Of a stretch of 64,000 nucleotides of DNA, positions 56,571-64,000 are shown piece by piece. Both the position numbers and the translations under genes were made by a program. The stretch's first letter is position 1, and every line of letters starts with the position of its first letter. The notes under the pieces are model-generated. The model ran no database searches and was not told where the DNA came from. It worked only from the letters and a program-made list of their open reading frames with translations. Source of the stretch: Woeseiaceae bacterium. Its GTDB lineage: Bacteria; Pseudomonadota; Gammaproteobacteria; Steroidobacterales; Woeseiaceae. The stretch spans positions 248,001 through 312,000 of the forward strand of contig JAJFKS010000033.1 in the NCBI GenBank assembly GCA_021773115.1, read 5' to 3'.

Positions 56571-56889
56571 GCGAATACCAAGAAATTGCCGCCACCTTAC
56601 AAGGTTTATGCAACATACAGGTCAAGCGCTATCGTGCCCCTTTTCACGTTAATCGAGGCTGGCGTTAGCCGGCGGCAGCGTTCAGCACTTCTTGCTTATG
56701 TTCTATGATCAGATCCTCCGGCAGACTACGCTCACCAACGACGTTGTGACAGTATCGGATGTGGATGACGCACACTCCTCGTGGCACGGTCATCGGCGGA
56801 TCACTGAAGTTTCGCGGTGCAGCTGCCGCGCCGATTTGTCCGATCGCACTGCCACTGAACAAATAGATCTCAGCTAAGGAATTAAACAA
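56571..56889. other. Intergenic interval between the cus operon and the VOC gene
   Basis: This 319-base stretch contains regulon promoter 8 at its left end. The overlapping frames at 56665-56931 (minus) and 56692-56877 (plus) have no family match I recognise and no good ribosome site, so neither is annotated. Confidence 0.5.
56594..56625 (-). promoter_or_regulatory. Regulon promoter 8 (cus operon)
   Basis: -35 TTGACC and -10 TAAGGT are 20 bp apart, with spacer TGTATGTTGCATAAACCTTG. The first half matches the glgP site (TGTATGT). Confidence 0.6.
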
Positions 56890-57288
56890 ATGACTCAAGC
56901 GAATCCCATCAACATTACCCGTATTGATCACGTCGTTCTGCGGGTAGACAATCTGGAAAACATGATCGCTTTTTATCGCGATGTTTTGGGTTGCAAGCTG
57001 GAACGAGGCCCCGGCGACAGGGGTCTGGCGCAGCTTCGTGCCGGGCTGTCACTCATTGATCTTGTGGTCGCCACCGCAAATCATTCCGCGCCCAATATGG
57101 ATCATGTCTGTTTTCAGATCGACCCATGGGATGCGAATGCGGTTCAGGAACAGCTGCGACGGCATGACGCTTCATTTGGCGAAGTTGCGGATCGCTATGG
57201 CGCATCGGGGGTAGGGCCTTCGATCTATCTACAGGACCCGGAAGGTAATACCATCGAACTGAAAGGAAGCACCAACAAGGCTTGCTGA
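56890..57288 (+). CDS. VOC-family (glyoxalase/dioxygenase-like) protein
   Basis: The 132-residue protein has the first metal-ligand His in ITRIDHVVLRVDNLENMIAF, a second in MDHVCFQI, and YLQDPEGNTIELKG with the last Glu ligand. This is the vicinal oxygen chelate fold of the virulence-associated or glyoxalase-like group. AAGGAATT precedes the ATG. The reaction is unknown. It may be co-transcribed with trkH, which starts 77 bases downstream. Confidence 0.9.
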   Translation: MTQANPINITRIDHVVLRVDNLENMIAFYRDVLGCKLERGPGDRGLAQLRAGLSLIDLVVATANHSAPNMDHVCFQIDPWDANAVQEQLRRHDASFGEVADRYGASGVGPSIYLQDPEGNTIELKGSTNKAC

Positions 57289-57364
57289 TGAATACTCGAA
57301 AACGTCGCGCGCATTCCGCCTCGAAGCACCGCGTCGCTGATCGCCTGACGCGCATGGAACCTAA

Positions 57365-58813
57365 TTGATTTCTTTTTCGTCCACTCGGTTTCTACTTGGC
57401 CCCATTCTGGCCGGCCTGGCGCTGCTAATGCTGGCCCCTTGTGTGGTGGCCTTTTACTACGACTCGCCGGATCTTGAGGCCTTTCTCATTAGCGAGGCGG
57501 CGACCGCTGGCGCGGCACTTTTGCTCGTTATCTCTGGTCGGCGCCAGTCTGTGCATTTGCGGCTCCGCGACATGTTTCTTCTGACCAGTATGTCTTGGCT
57601 GATGATTTGTGTATTTGGTGCGTTGCCGTTCATTCTGTCCCATACGGTCAGCAGCTTTACGGACGCCATTTTCGAAAGCGTTTCGGCCGTCACGACAACC
57701 GGCTCGACAGTTTTGACGGGGCTAGACACTATGCCGCGCGACATATTGCTTTGGCGTTCGATGATGCAATGGCTCGGTGGACTCGGCATTATCGCACTTG
57801 GTGCTGCGGTGCTGCCGTTTTTGAGTATTGGCGGCATGCGACTCTTCAACACGGAATCCTCTGACCTCTCGGAGAAAGCGCTACCGCACACTCGTCGTAT
57901 TCTCAACCGATTGTTGCAGGTATACGTTTTCATCTCGATCCTGTGCGCGATCTGTTACAACCTTGCCGGCATGACCGTTTTCGACGCGATCAATCACGCG
58001 ATGACGACGGTATCTACAGGCGGTTTCTCTACGCACGATAGCTCGATCGCATATTTCGATTCCCGCCTCATCGAATTGGTCGCCGTCGTCTTCATGTTGC
58101 TCGCAGCTGTACCTTTCATGTTGTACTTGCCGGTCATGCTCGGACGTCGAAGTGGCCTGTTCAGCGACAGCCAGGTTCAAAGCATGGTTGCGATCTACCT
58201 GACAGTATCCACGGTCTTGGCAATATGGCTAATACTCACAGGCCAGTTAAATATGTTTTCGGCTTTTCGTGAGTCGAGCTTCAACGTGATATCGATCGCG
58301 ACTACGACGGGATTTGCCAGCACTGACTACGTCAACTGGGGTAGTTTTGCCGCTATGACCTTTTTTTTCCTGACTTTTGTCGGCGGCTGCTCCGGGTCTA
58401 CTAGCGGCGGTATTAAGATATTTCGATTCAAAATTGCCGCGATTATGCTCCGAGAAACATTGCAACGCCTTTTGCATCCGAACGCCGTATTCTCTCGGTC
58501 GATGCAAGGTCGGCCACTAACGGACGAAATCGTCGCCTCGGTAATGGCGTTTTCCCTTGTTTTCGCGACGATAGTGGGCATTGCGGCGATGTTGCTGACG
58601 GCTGCAGGCAACGACGTTCTCACCAGTTTTAGTGCCGCGGCAACCACGATGTCGAATGTTGGGCCAGGTATCGGTGACGTAATTGGACCGACCGGCAACT
58701 TCGCATCTCTGACAGCCGAGTCCAAGTGGGTATTGTGCGTCACGATGCTGCTTGGTCGCTTGGAGATTTTCACAATGCTGCTATTATTGACGCCCGCGTT
58801 CTGGCGCGCTTGA
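57365..58813 (+). CDS. trkH: TrkH-type potassium uptake protein
   Basis: The 482-residue membrane protein contains four pore loops: VTTTGSTVLTGLD, TTVSTGGFSTHD, IATTTGFASTDY and TTMSNVGPGIGD, each with the selectivity-filter Gly. The predicted start is TTG; a 26-codon frame (57288-57368) ends over it as TTGA, which may couple translation. TrkH imports K+ with the NAD/ATP-binding TrkA, which is not encoded here. Confidence 0.93.
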   Translation: MISFSSTRFLLGPILAGLALLMLAPCVVAFYYDSPDLEAFLISEAATAGAALLLVISGRRQSVHLRLRDMFLLTSMSWLMICVFGALPFILSHTVSSFTDAIFESVSAVTTTGSTVLTGLDTMPRDILLWRSMMQWLGGLGIIALGAAVLPFLSIGGMRLFNTESSDLSEKALPHTRRILNRLLQVYVFISILCAICYNLAGMTVFDAINHAMTTVSTGGFSTHDSSIAYFDSRLIELVAVVFMLLAAVPFMLYLPVMLGRRSGLFSDSQVQSMVAIYLTVSTVLAIWLILTGQLNMFSAFRESSFNVISIATTTGFASTDYVNWGSFAAMTFFFLTFVGGCSGSTSGGIKIFRFKIAAIMLRETLQRLLHPNAVFSRSMQGRPLTDEIVASVMAFSLVFATIVGIAAMLLTAAGNDVLTSFSAAATTMSNVGPGIGDVIGPTGNFASLTAESKWVLCVTMLLGRLEIFTMLLLLTPAFWRA

Positions 58814-58825
58814 GCTGAGGGTCCG

Positions 58826-59884
58826 ATGGCGAACGATAAGAAGAGCGATGGCCATCCTCCCATGGCGACTATTGGAAACGTGACTTTTCCGGAAGGCAAA
58901 GCGCCCCCCCAGCGAATCAAGCTGATTACTGTCCTTGGCATAATCGTTGTCGCGGTACTTCTGATTCTCGTCGTAAAACCAAAGGAGCTTGACGTCTACA
59001 AATCATTTGACGAGTTGCAATTCGCAGATGCTGCGCTGGCACGTTGTGTTTGGGATTCGGCCATCGTCAATGACTGGAGTAATGTTGGCCAGGCTCTGAA
59101 ACTGCGCTGCAACAATCCGTCCGGCGCCGGCATCAAGAGCCTCGAAGGTATTGAGCATCTGGTCGACCTGTCAGACATCAATCTCGCATTTAACCGCATT
59201 AGCGACGTGACGCCACTCTCTAATCTGACGCATCTCGAGGTTGTTGACTTGAGCCACAACAGTATCTCGGACTTACCCGTATTCCATTCCGCACCAAACC
59301 TCAGGCGTATTGAGCTCAACTTCAATCGAATTGAATCGCTCTCCTGGCTGACAACGGAGCACTTTCTGGCACTGCAGAGCTTATCCGTCGCCCACAATCA
59401 CATAAGTGATGTTGCCGAGATTCCCGCCCTGAATAAGCTCAGCGAATTGAGTATCCGCGACAACAACATTACGGATTTGACGCCAATATGGCAGTTACGG
59501 GAGCTGGTAATGCTCGATGTGGGCAAGAACCGACTGACGAACATCTCAGGAATCGGGGCCGTCAATGAACTCAGGCGGCTATTCCTCGACAGGAACGAGT
59601 TTACGAATGTCGATGGAATAGATGCGCTAGCCAACCTCGAGGAACTTGATCTTTCCTACAATCGTCTGCAATCGATTGCCCCTATTGCAGGTTTGGAACG
59701 ATTGCAGCGCCTGAACCTGGCTTTCACTGGGATATCGCAACTGCACGATAATCTCTCGCTTGGCGACCTCGACCTGCTGAGGATTTCTGGCAATCCTGAC
59801 CTTCCGTGCGCGGATATCGCCGCAGCGATTAAGAAATATGGGACGACGGCGGTTCGAACGGACAAGCAGTGCCCGGGCAACTAG
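58826..59884 (+). CDS. Membrane-anchored leucine-rich-repeat protein
   Basis: The 352-residue protein has a short cytoplasmic region, one membrane helix (KLITVLGIIVVAVLLILVV, about 32-50), and eight to nine SDS22-like repeats of about 22 residues such as LSDINLAFNRISDVTPLSN. The repeats form a curved solenoid that probably binds a protein partner in the periplasm. Its stop codon is shared in a CTAG palindrome with the opposing cls gene. The partner is unknown. It follows trkH by 12 bases. Confidence 0.88.
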   Translation: MANDKKSDGHPPMATIGNVTFPEGKAPPQRIKLITVLGIIVVAVLLILVVKPKELDVYKSFDELQFADAALARCVWDSAIVNDWSNVGQALKLRCNNPSGAGIKSLEGIEHLVDLSDINLAFNRISDVTPLSNLTHLEVVDLSHNSISDLPVFHSAPNLRRIELNFNRIESLSWLTTEHFLALQSLSVAHNHISDVAEIPALNKLSELSIRDNNITDLTPIWQLRELVMLDVGKNRLTNISGIGAVNELRRLFLDRNEFTNVDGIDALANLEELDLSYNRLQSIAPIAGLERLQRLNLAFTGISQLHDNLSLGDLDLLRISGNPDLPCADIAAAIKKYGTTAVRTDKQCPGN

Positions 59885-61290
59885 AGATAGGGCGAAAATA
59901 GCGCAAATGCAGAGTCCCGCAGTCTTGTTGGCACCGATCGATTCACGAGCTGCTCGTACTGGATCGGCGTACTCGCTTTCACGACGGACTCAAAATGTGA
60001 ACGAAGCTCTGCACAAAACGTCAAGGAAAACACTTCAATCCCCAGCTCGTAGTTCAGTCGTAAGCTTCGTGGATCAAGGTTTGCTGAACCAATCAGGCAA
60101 TACTCGCGATCAACGCAAAGCAATTTCGAATGACAAAAAGGAGCAGGCTGGTAATAGGCCTCAACCCCCCATTTCAGCAACTCCATCAGCGTGTTGCGGT
60201 TGGCCCAATGGACGTAGAGTAAATTGTTCTTTGCTGGCAGAACAATTTGAACCCTGACGCCGCGCAGGGCTGCCGCCTGTAAGACAGAGATTAACTCCCT
60301 GCTCGGCAAGAAGTACGGTGTCATGATTTCAACACTCTCTTTTGCGCCACTAACAACGGACTGAATAGTCAATGCGAGTGCGTCCATCTCCCCGTCTGGC
60401 CCGTCAGGAATTGCTCGGCAATCGGCGTCGCCGCTCGCAGCCGGTTGAACCGGGGAATCATTTCTAAACGCCTCTCCGGTCGTAAAGTGCCAGTCGCGAT
60501 AAAAGATTTCCGCGAGGGAATTAGCAATCGGCCCACGCAACTCAAAATGCACATCCGATACCTTGCGCGGCTTTTCCTCCGAAGCGACGTGATCGTCGCT
60601 AATATTCATACCGCCGGCAAAAGCCGTATCGTGGTCGACGATCAGCAATTTGCGATGATTCCGAAGGTTGAGATAAATACTCGGAGGCAGCAATCGTGGA
60701 GGAAGAAAACGAGCAGCATTGATGCCGCGCTTCCTGAGCACTTTTGATGCCCTCTGCCAGGAATACATTTCGCCAATACCGTCGACCAGGACCAGGACCT
60801 GCACCCCTCGCTCAACCGCTGACACCAGCGCATCAGCGAAATTTGTCCCGACGCGATCAGTATTTAGTATATAGGTGGCCAGGAGCACCCGATTCTCAGC
60901 ACGATTGATCGAGTCAATCATTGCCGAGTAGGCGCTCTCACCGTTGTGAAGCGGCGTAACGCTATTGTGAGCTAAGGTTGACCGCCCAGTGATTCGTGCG
61001 CCTGCGGCTCTAATCCCGCTACCCGCTTTTTCCGGGCTCTGCGTTTGTTCACCACCTGCCTCGTATTCGATTGACAGAAACGACCGCTTGATATTCCTCG
61101 CCCTCGACCTGACGCGATTGATACCGAACAGGAAATAGGCGACGGGTCCGGCAAAGGGAATGAACAGGCAGACAATTATCCACCCCATTGCCGCGCGGGA
61201 ATCGCGTTTATATAGCAAGACATGATAAACGCCCCAGGTTGCGGGAGCCATGTGAAGAAGCGTAAGAAAATAGACTTCAAAAGCCGGCAC
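59881..61290 (-). CDS. cls: Cardiolipin synthase (ClsA type)
   Basis: The GTG start (GGAAAAA upstream) gives 469 residues. Two N-terminal membrane helices are followed by two PLD domains with NHRKLLIVDHDTAFAGGMN and CHSKLLCVDREYCLIGSANL followed by DPRSL. It condenses phosphatidylglycerol into cardiolipin. Convergent with the LRR gene, the two stops overlapping by three bases. Together with ClsB-like, Cfa and MprF-like genes it makes the window rich in membrane-lipid functions. Confidence 0.95.
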   Translation of the reverse strand: MPAFEVYFLTLLHMAPATWGVYHVLLYKRDSRAAMGWIIVCLFIPFAGPVAYFLFGINRVRSRARNIKRSFLSIEYEAGGEQTQSPEKAGSGIRAAGARITGRSTLAHNSVTPLHNGESAYSAMIDSINRAENRVLLATYILNTDRVGTNFADALVSAVERGVQVLVLVDGIGEMYSWQRASKVLRKRGINAARFLPPRLLPPSIYLNLRNHRKLLIVDHDTAFAGGMNISDDHVASEEKPRKVSDVHFELRGPIANSLAEIFYRDWHFTTGEAFRNDSPVQPAASGDADCRAIPDGPDGEMDALALTIQSVVSGAKESVEIMTPYFLPSRELISVLQAAALRGVRVQIVLPAKNNLLYVHWANRNTLMELLKWGVEAYYQPAPFCHSKLLCVDREYCLIGSANLDPRSLRLNYELGIEVFSLTFCAELRSHFESVVKASTPIQYEQLVNRSVPTRLRDSAFALFSPYL

Positions 61291-61437
61291 TACATTTTTT
61301 CCGGTTAGATATACGGGATGCTGAATAGTAACATTCCGCTGTTACGAGGCCCGATAGGTGAACGGAATACTGGATTACACCAATAATCTTTCACTACCGA
61401 TCAAGCTTGGCCTGTTTGTCGGGCTTGCCATTATTCG

Positions 61438-64000
61438 CTACTTCTTCAATATATTAGTGAACCCGCCTGAGACAAGCCGCGATACGTCGATTAGCGCCCG
61501 CGGAAGATTCAACACTCCACCCGGGCATGCCATATACCGCGGGTGCCACTCCGGACTAAATTTTTCCTTGTAATTTCGCAGTCCTTCGAAATTATAAAAG
61601 CTCTCTCCGTGCGTAAATATGAGGTGACCCAGTTTGTGCCACAACGGTGCCAGTGATCGTTGCTCCATACCCGACAACGGCGCCATACCCAGACTAAACC
61701 ACCGATAGTCGTTCGCCGTGCCCCACAGCATCAGTTGCGCGAACAGGTAGTCCATGACGCCTTTCGGTGCTTGCTGCGTGTAACGCATCAGATCGATGGA
61801 CAACTCACCACCTGCGGGCGCGGTCCAAAGATTGGCAAATGCGACAATTGCACCATCGACGCGTACGACGGCGCAATCGAAATTGGCGACGTAGGCTTCG
61901 GAGAATGAGCCAAGCGAAAATCCTTTCTCGGCAGTCGACTTGTCATTGAGCCAACTGTCTGAAACCCTGTGAAGCTCAACCAGGATAGATTCAACATTCG
62001 AGCGCGGTACCACCTCGAATGAGGCGCCGTCTCTGGTAGCGCGGCTCACTGCCTGCCGCAGGTCAGCGCGATGACTGCCCTGTAACGAAAATCCAGTCAA
62101 TGGAACACGACCGTCCTCACCGAGTTTCGCCAGCGTTAGCCCGAGATCCACATAAAGCGCGAGCGATTCTTCGGAAACCTGGTAAAACACGGGCCGACCG
62201 TCATGGCGATCGACCATCTCCCGAAATGCCCAAGCCAACTCCTCATGACACTCCGCCGGTCCAACCGGGCCTCCCATCGCAATCCAACTCGATCCGCAAA
62301 CCTGGTACATGATGAATGCGCGTTCGTCGGCGGACCACAAAAAGTGCTTGTCACCAAGAAGCGCGACATTCGCAGCCGCGTCTGTCGTGTTGGCAAGAAC
62401 CTTGAGGATCTTGTCGCGCTCACCTGGCGCCGGCTCAAGTACGATCGGGCGAGGACCGCTGCGTAGCACTTTCCACAACGCGAACGCCACGGCCACGATG
62501 GCTGCAAGCAAACTCGCACGCAACATCCTGGGCGCTTCAGCCTGAAACGCGAATTGCCACCACAGCTGATCGCTGTACTCAACATGACGGTAGCTCAACA
62601 ATCCAATCCACACAGACAAACCGATGACGATGACAATCGCAGCAATCCATTGCGCTGAAAATGACTGCCGCGCCAGGGAGCCCGTGCGATAGAATTCTTT
62701 GCGAGAGGCGTACAACACCGCCGCTATTGCGCACAGGATAACGGCTTCTTCGTAGTCGATACCCTTTGTCATTGAAACGAGTGCACCAACGAACAGTGCG
62801 CCGAGAGCAGTGACGTAAGCACCGTGCAAGCGTCGCATAAGCCCCCGTGCGAGAATCAGGAGCCCGACGCCGATGATACTTCCCACCATGTGGGACAGCT
62901 CCAGCATAGGTAACGGAATGCCTCCCGCAATCAAGTGCAATCTAGCTTCGATTGCAGGGCTGGCACCGGAAACCAGTAGCACCACACCGGCGAGGAAGAC
63001 ACCTATACCGGCGACATGCGGCGCAACACCGGAAAGCCAGTTGCCGGCGGCTTCAGCGGGCCGTCGGAGCATCTGACCGTGTTGACGAAGTTCGTGCGCC
63101 ACCAACAGCGCCAGTGCGATCATCAAAGGACCAACATAGTAGATCAGTCGATAGACAATAATGGTTGCAAGTAAGGCGGCCGAACTCACCTGGGGAAGCA
63201 GTGCTACTAGAACTGCTTCAAAAACTCCGACCCCTCCTGGCACGCTACTGACAATGCCGGCGCCGATCGCGAGAAGGTAAATACCCAGAAAGGGCAAGAA
63301 GCCGATGTGTAATTCCGGCTCTAAGAGAATGTACAGCGTTGCCGCGGCAAACGTCATATCCAAAATCGATATGACAATTTGTGTCAACGCGATAGAAGGT
63401 TTTGGCACCGCGACTTGCCAGCTACGAAACGTAATCGGTTCGCGACGGCGGAATGCGAGAATCAAATAGGCGATGGGCACCGCCAACAATAGCGTGCCCG
63501 CGACATTCAGCAAATCCGGCGAAGCTTTCAAAACAGCCGTATGCGTAGCGGGCATCAACAACAGCGCCATGCCCAGCAATCCAGATGCGCCCAGCACGAA
63601 CGTTACCGTCACAAACACGATGACTCGAGCGACGTCCGTCGCCGATAGTCCCGCCAGGGTATACATGCGATAGCGAATGGATCCGCCGGAAAGCGCCACA
63701 AGACCAACGTTGTGTCCAACGGCGTACGCCATGAATGCGGTCTGCGCAGACTGACGGTATGAGATCTGGCGATTGAGATAGCGAAATGCGGTTGCATCGT
63801 AAGCCGTCAATACCGCGTAACTGCACGCCGCGAAAAAGGCAGATAACAGCAGCACAGTCAGAGGAATACCGCGAACATGCTGCACCAGCGCATCGCGGGA
63901 GAGTCCCGCCAGTTCACGATGCAAGAACCAAAGCGCGACACTTAGAACGGCGACACTTAGCGTGGCACCGATAATTGTCTTAAGGTATTTGCGCCCTACC
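61438..64000 (-). CDS. mprF: MprF-like flippase/aminoacyl-phosphatidylglycerol synthase (5' end beyond window)
   Basis: The frame continues past the right edge: codons upstream of the track's TTG start read VGRKYLKTIIGATLSVAVLS, a further membrane helix. At least 853 residues are visible. The N-terminal half is a flippase with many helices (GHNVGLVALSGGSIRYRMYT); the C-terminal half is a DUF2156/GNAT-like domain (FSLGMAPLSGMEQRSLAPLW). MprF adds Lys or Ala to phosphatidylglycerol and lowers the negative charge of the membrane. Amino-acid specificity is not evident. Confidence 0.93.
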   Translation of the reverse strand, partial: VGRKYLKTIIGATLSVAVLSVALWFLHRELAGLSRDALVQHVRGIPLTVLLLSAFFAACSYAVLTAYDATAFRYLNRQISYRQSAQTAFMAYAVGHNVGLVALSGGSIRYRMYTLAGLSATDVARVIVFVTVTFVLGASGLLGMALLLMPATHTAVLKASPDLLNVAGTLLLAVPIAYLILAFRRREPITFRSWQVAVPKPSIALTQIVISILDMTFAAATLYILLEPELHIGFLPFLGIYLLAIGAGIVSSVPGGVGVFEAVLVALLPQVSSAALLATIIVYRLIYYVGPLMIALALLVAHELRQHGQMLRRPAEAAGNWLSGVAPHVAGIGVFLAGVVLLVSGASPAIEARLHLIAGGIPLPMLELSHMVGSIIGVGLLILARGLMRRLHGAYVTALGALFVGALVSMTKGIDYEEAVILCAIAAVLYASRKEFYRTGSLARQSFSAQWIAAIVIVIGLSVWIGLLSYRHVEYSDQLWWQFAFQAEAPRMLRASLLAAIVAVAFALWKVLRSGPRPIVLEPAPGERDKILKVLANTTDAAANVALLGDKHFLWSADERAFIMYQVCGSSWIAMGGPVGPAECHEELAWAFREMVDRHDGRPVFYQVSEESLALYVDLGLTLAKLGEDGRVPLTGFSLQGSHRADLRQAVSRATRDGASFEVVPRSNVESILVELHRVSDSWLNDKSTAEKGFSLGSFSEAYVANFDCAVVRVDGAIVAFANLWTAPAGGELSIDLMRYTQQAPKGVMDYLFAQLMLWGTANDYRWFSLGMAPLSGMEQRSLAPLWHKLGHLIFTHGESFYNFEGLRNYKEKFSPEWHPRYMACPGGVLNLPRALIDVSRLVSGGFTNILKK

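Noticed and set aside
56665-56931. 88-residue minus ORF between cus and the VOC gene
   Set aside because: It overlaps the VOC start, lacks a ribosome site and has no family signature.
57288-57368. 26-codon frame before trkH
   Set aside because: It could be a coupling leader (TTGA overlap), but it is short and basic with no clear ribosome site; kept only as a remark under trkH.
61358-61573. 71-residue plus ORF at the end of mprF
   Set aside because: Most of it is antisense to the certain MprF C-terminus; only the first 27 codons are free.

Overview
The window looks like a chromosomal segment of a Gram-negative gammaproteobacterium. It encodes an Na+-translocating NADH:quinone reductase (nqr) operon, HflKC, a TonB receptor, an RND copper efflux system with an outer-membrane channel, and several c-type cytochromes. 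No tRNA, rRNA, CRISPR array, transposase or integrase was seen. Nearly all genes lie on the minus strand.

Layout, low to high coordinates: (1) 1-3.9 kb: two PepSY membrane proteins and a TonB receptor. (2) 3.9-7.0 kb: a MerR regulator, a methyltransferase, two Cys/His-rich exported proteins and decayed remnants of an S9 peptidase and an amino-acid permease. (3) 7.0-13.8 kb: nqrABCDEF, the small maturation gene nqrM (absent from the ORF track) and a CBS protein. (4) 13.9-17.1 kb: a cytochrome c/FTR1 fusion, a cytochrome c, a Met/His-rich periplasmic protein and a copB remnant. (5) 17.1-25.6 kb: hflKC, then an operon of glycogen phosphorylase, an isoprenylcysteine-methyltransferase-like protein, cyclopropane fatty acid synthase and an AidB-like acyl-CoA dehydrogenase. 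(6) 26-35 kb: hydrolases, phosphoglucomutase in one operon with a copper P-type ATPase, an esterase, YHS, CBM48 and glgC. (7) 35-49.6 kb: a long run read from the porin at 49.5 kb down to a hydrolase at 35 kb. It holds two cytochromes c, a second MerR regulator, an orphan Rieske protein, CopA, a cupredoxin, a PII-like protein, two small membrane proteins, acetate kinase, phosphoketolase, a transaldolase stub, an FAD oxidoreductase, an EamA transporter and a phospholipase D. (8) 49.7-56.6 kb: DUF411 and cusABC. (9) 56.9-64 kb: VOC protein, TrkH, LRR protein, ClsA and an MprF-like protein cut by the window edge.

The main observation is that eight promoters spread over 43 kb share one architecture. 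Each has a TTGAC-type -35, a 20-bp spacer with an imperfect dyad (consensus ACCTGT...TACAGGT) and a weak -10. An over-long spacer holding a dyad is the hallmark of MerR-activated promoters. These promoters precede nqrA, hflK, glgP, the copper ATPase-pgm operon, the divergent esterase, glgC, the porin-MerR-copA-ackA-xfp operon and the cus operon. I infer a single MerR-type regulon, probably governed by the regulator at 47.1-47.6 kb. It would join copper or soft-metal export to sodium-pumping respiration, membrane quality control, lipid remodelling and a glycogen/phosphoketolase/acetate-kinase route of carbon and ATP metabolism. The inducer is not visible from sequence. Truncated gene ends at several module borders suggest the region was assembled by repeated recombination.
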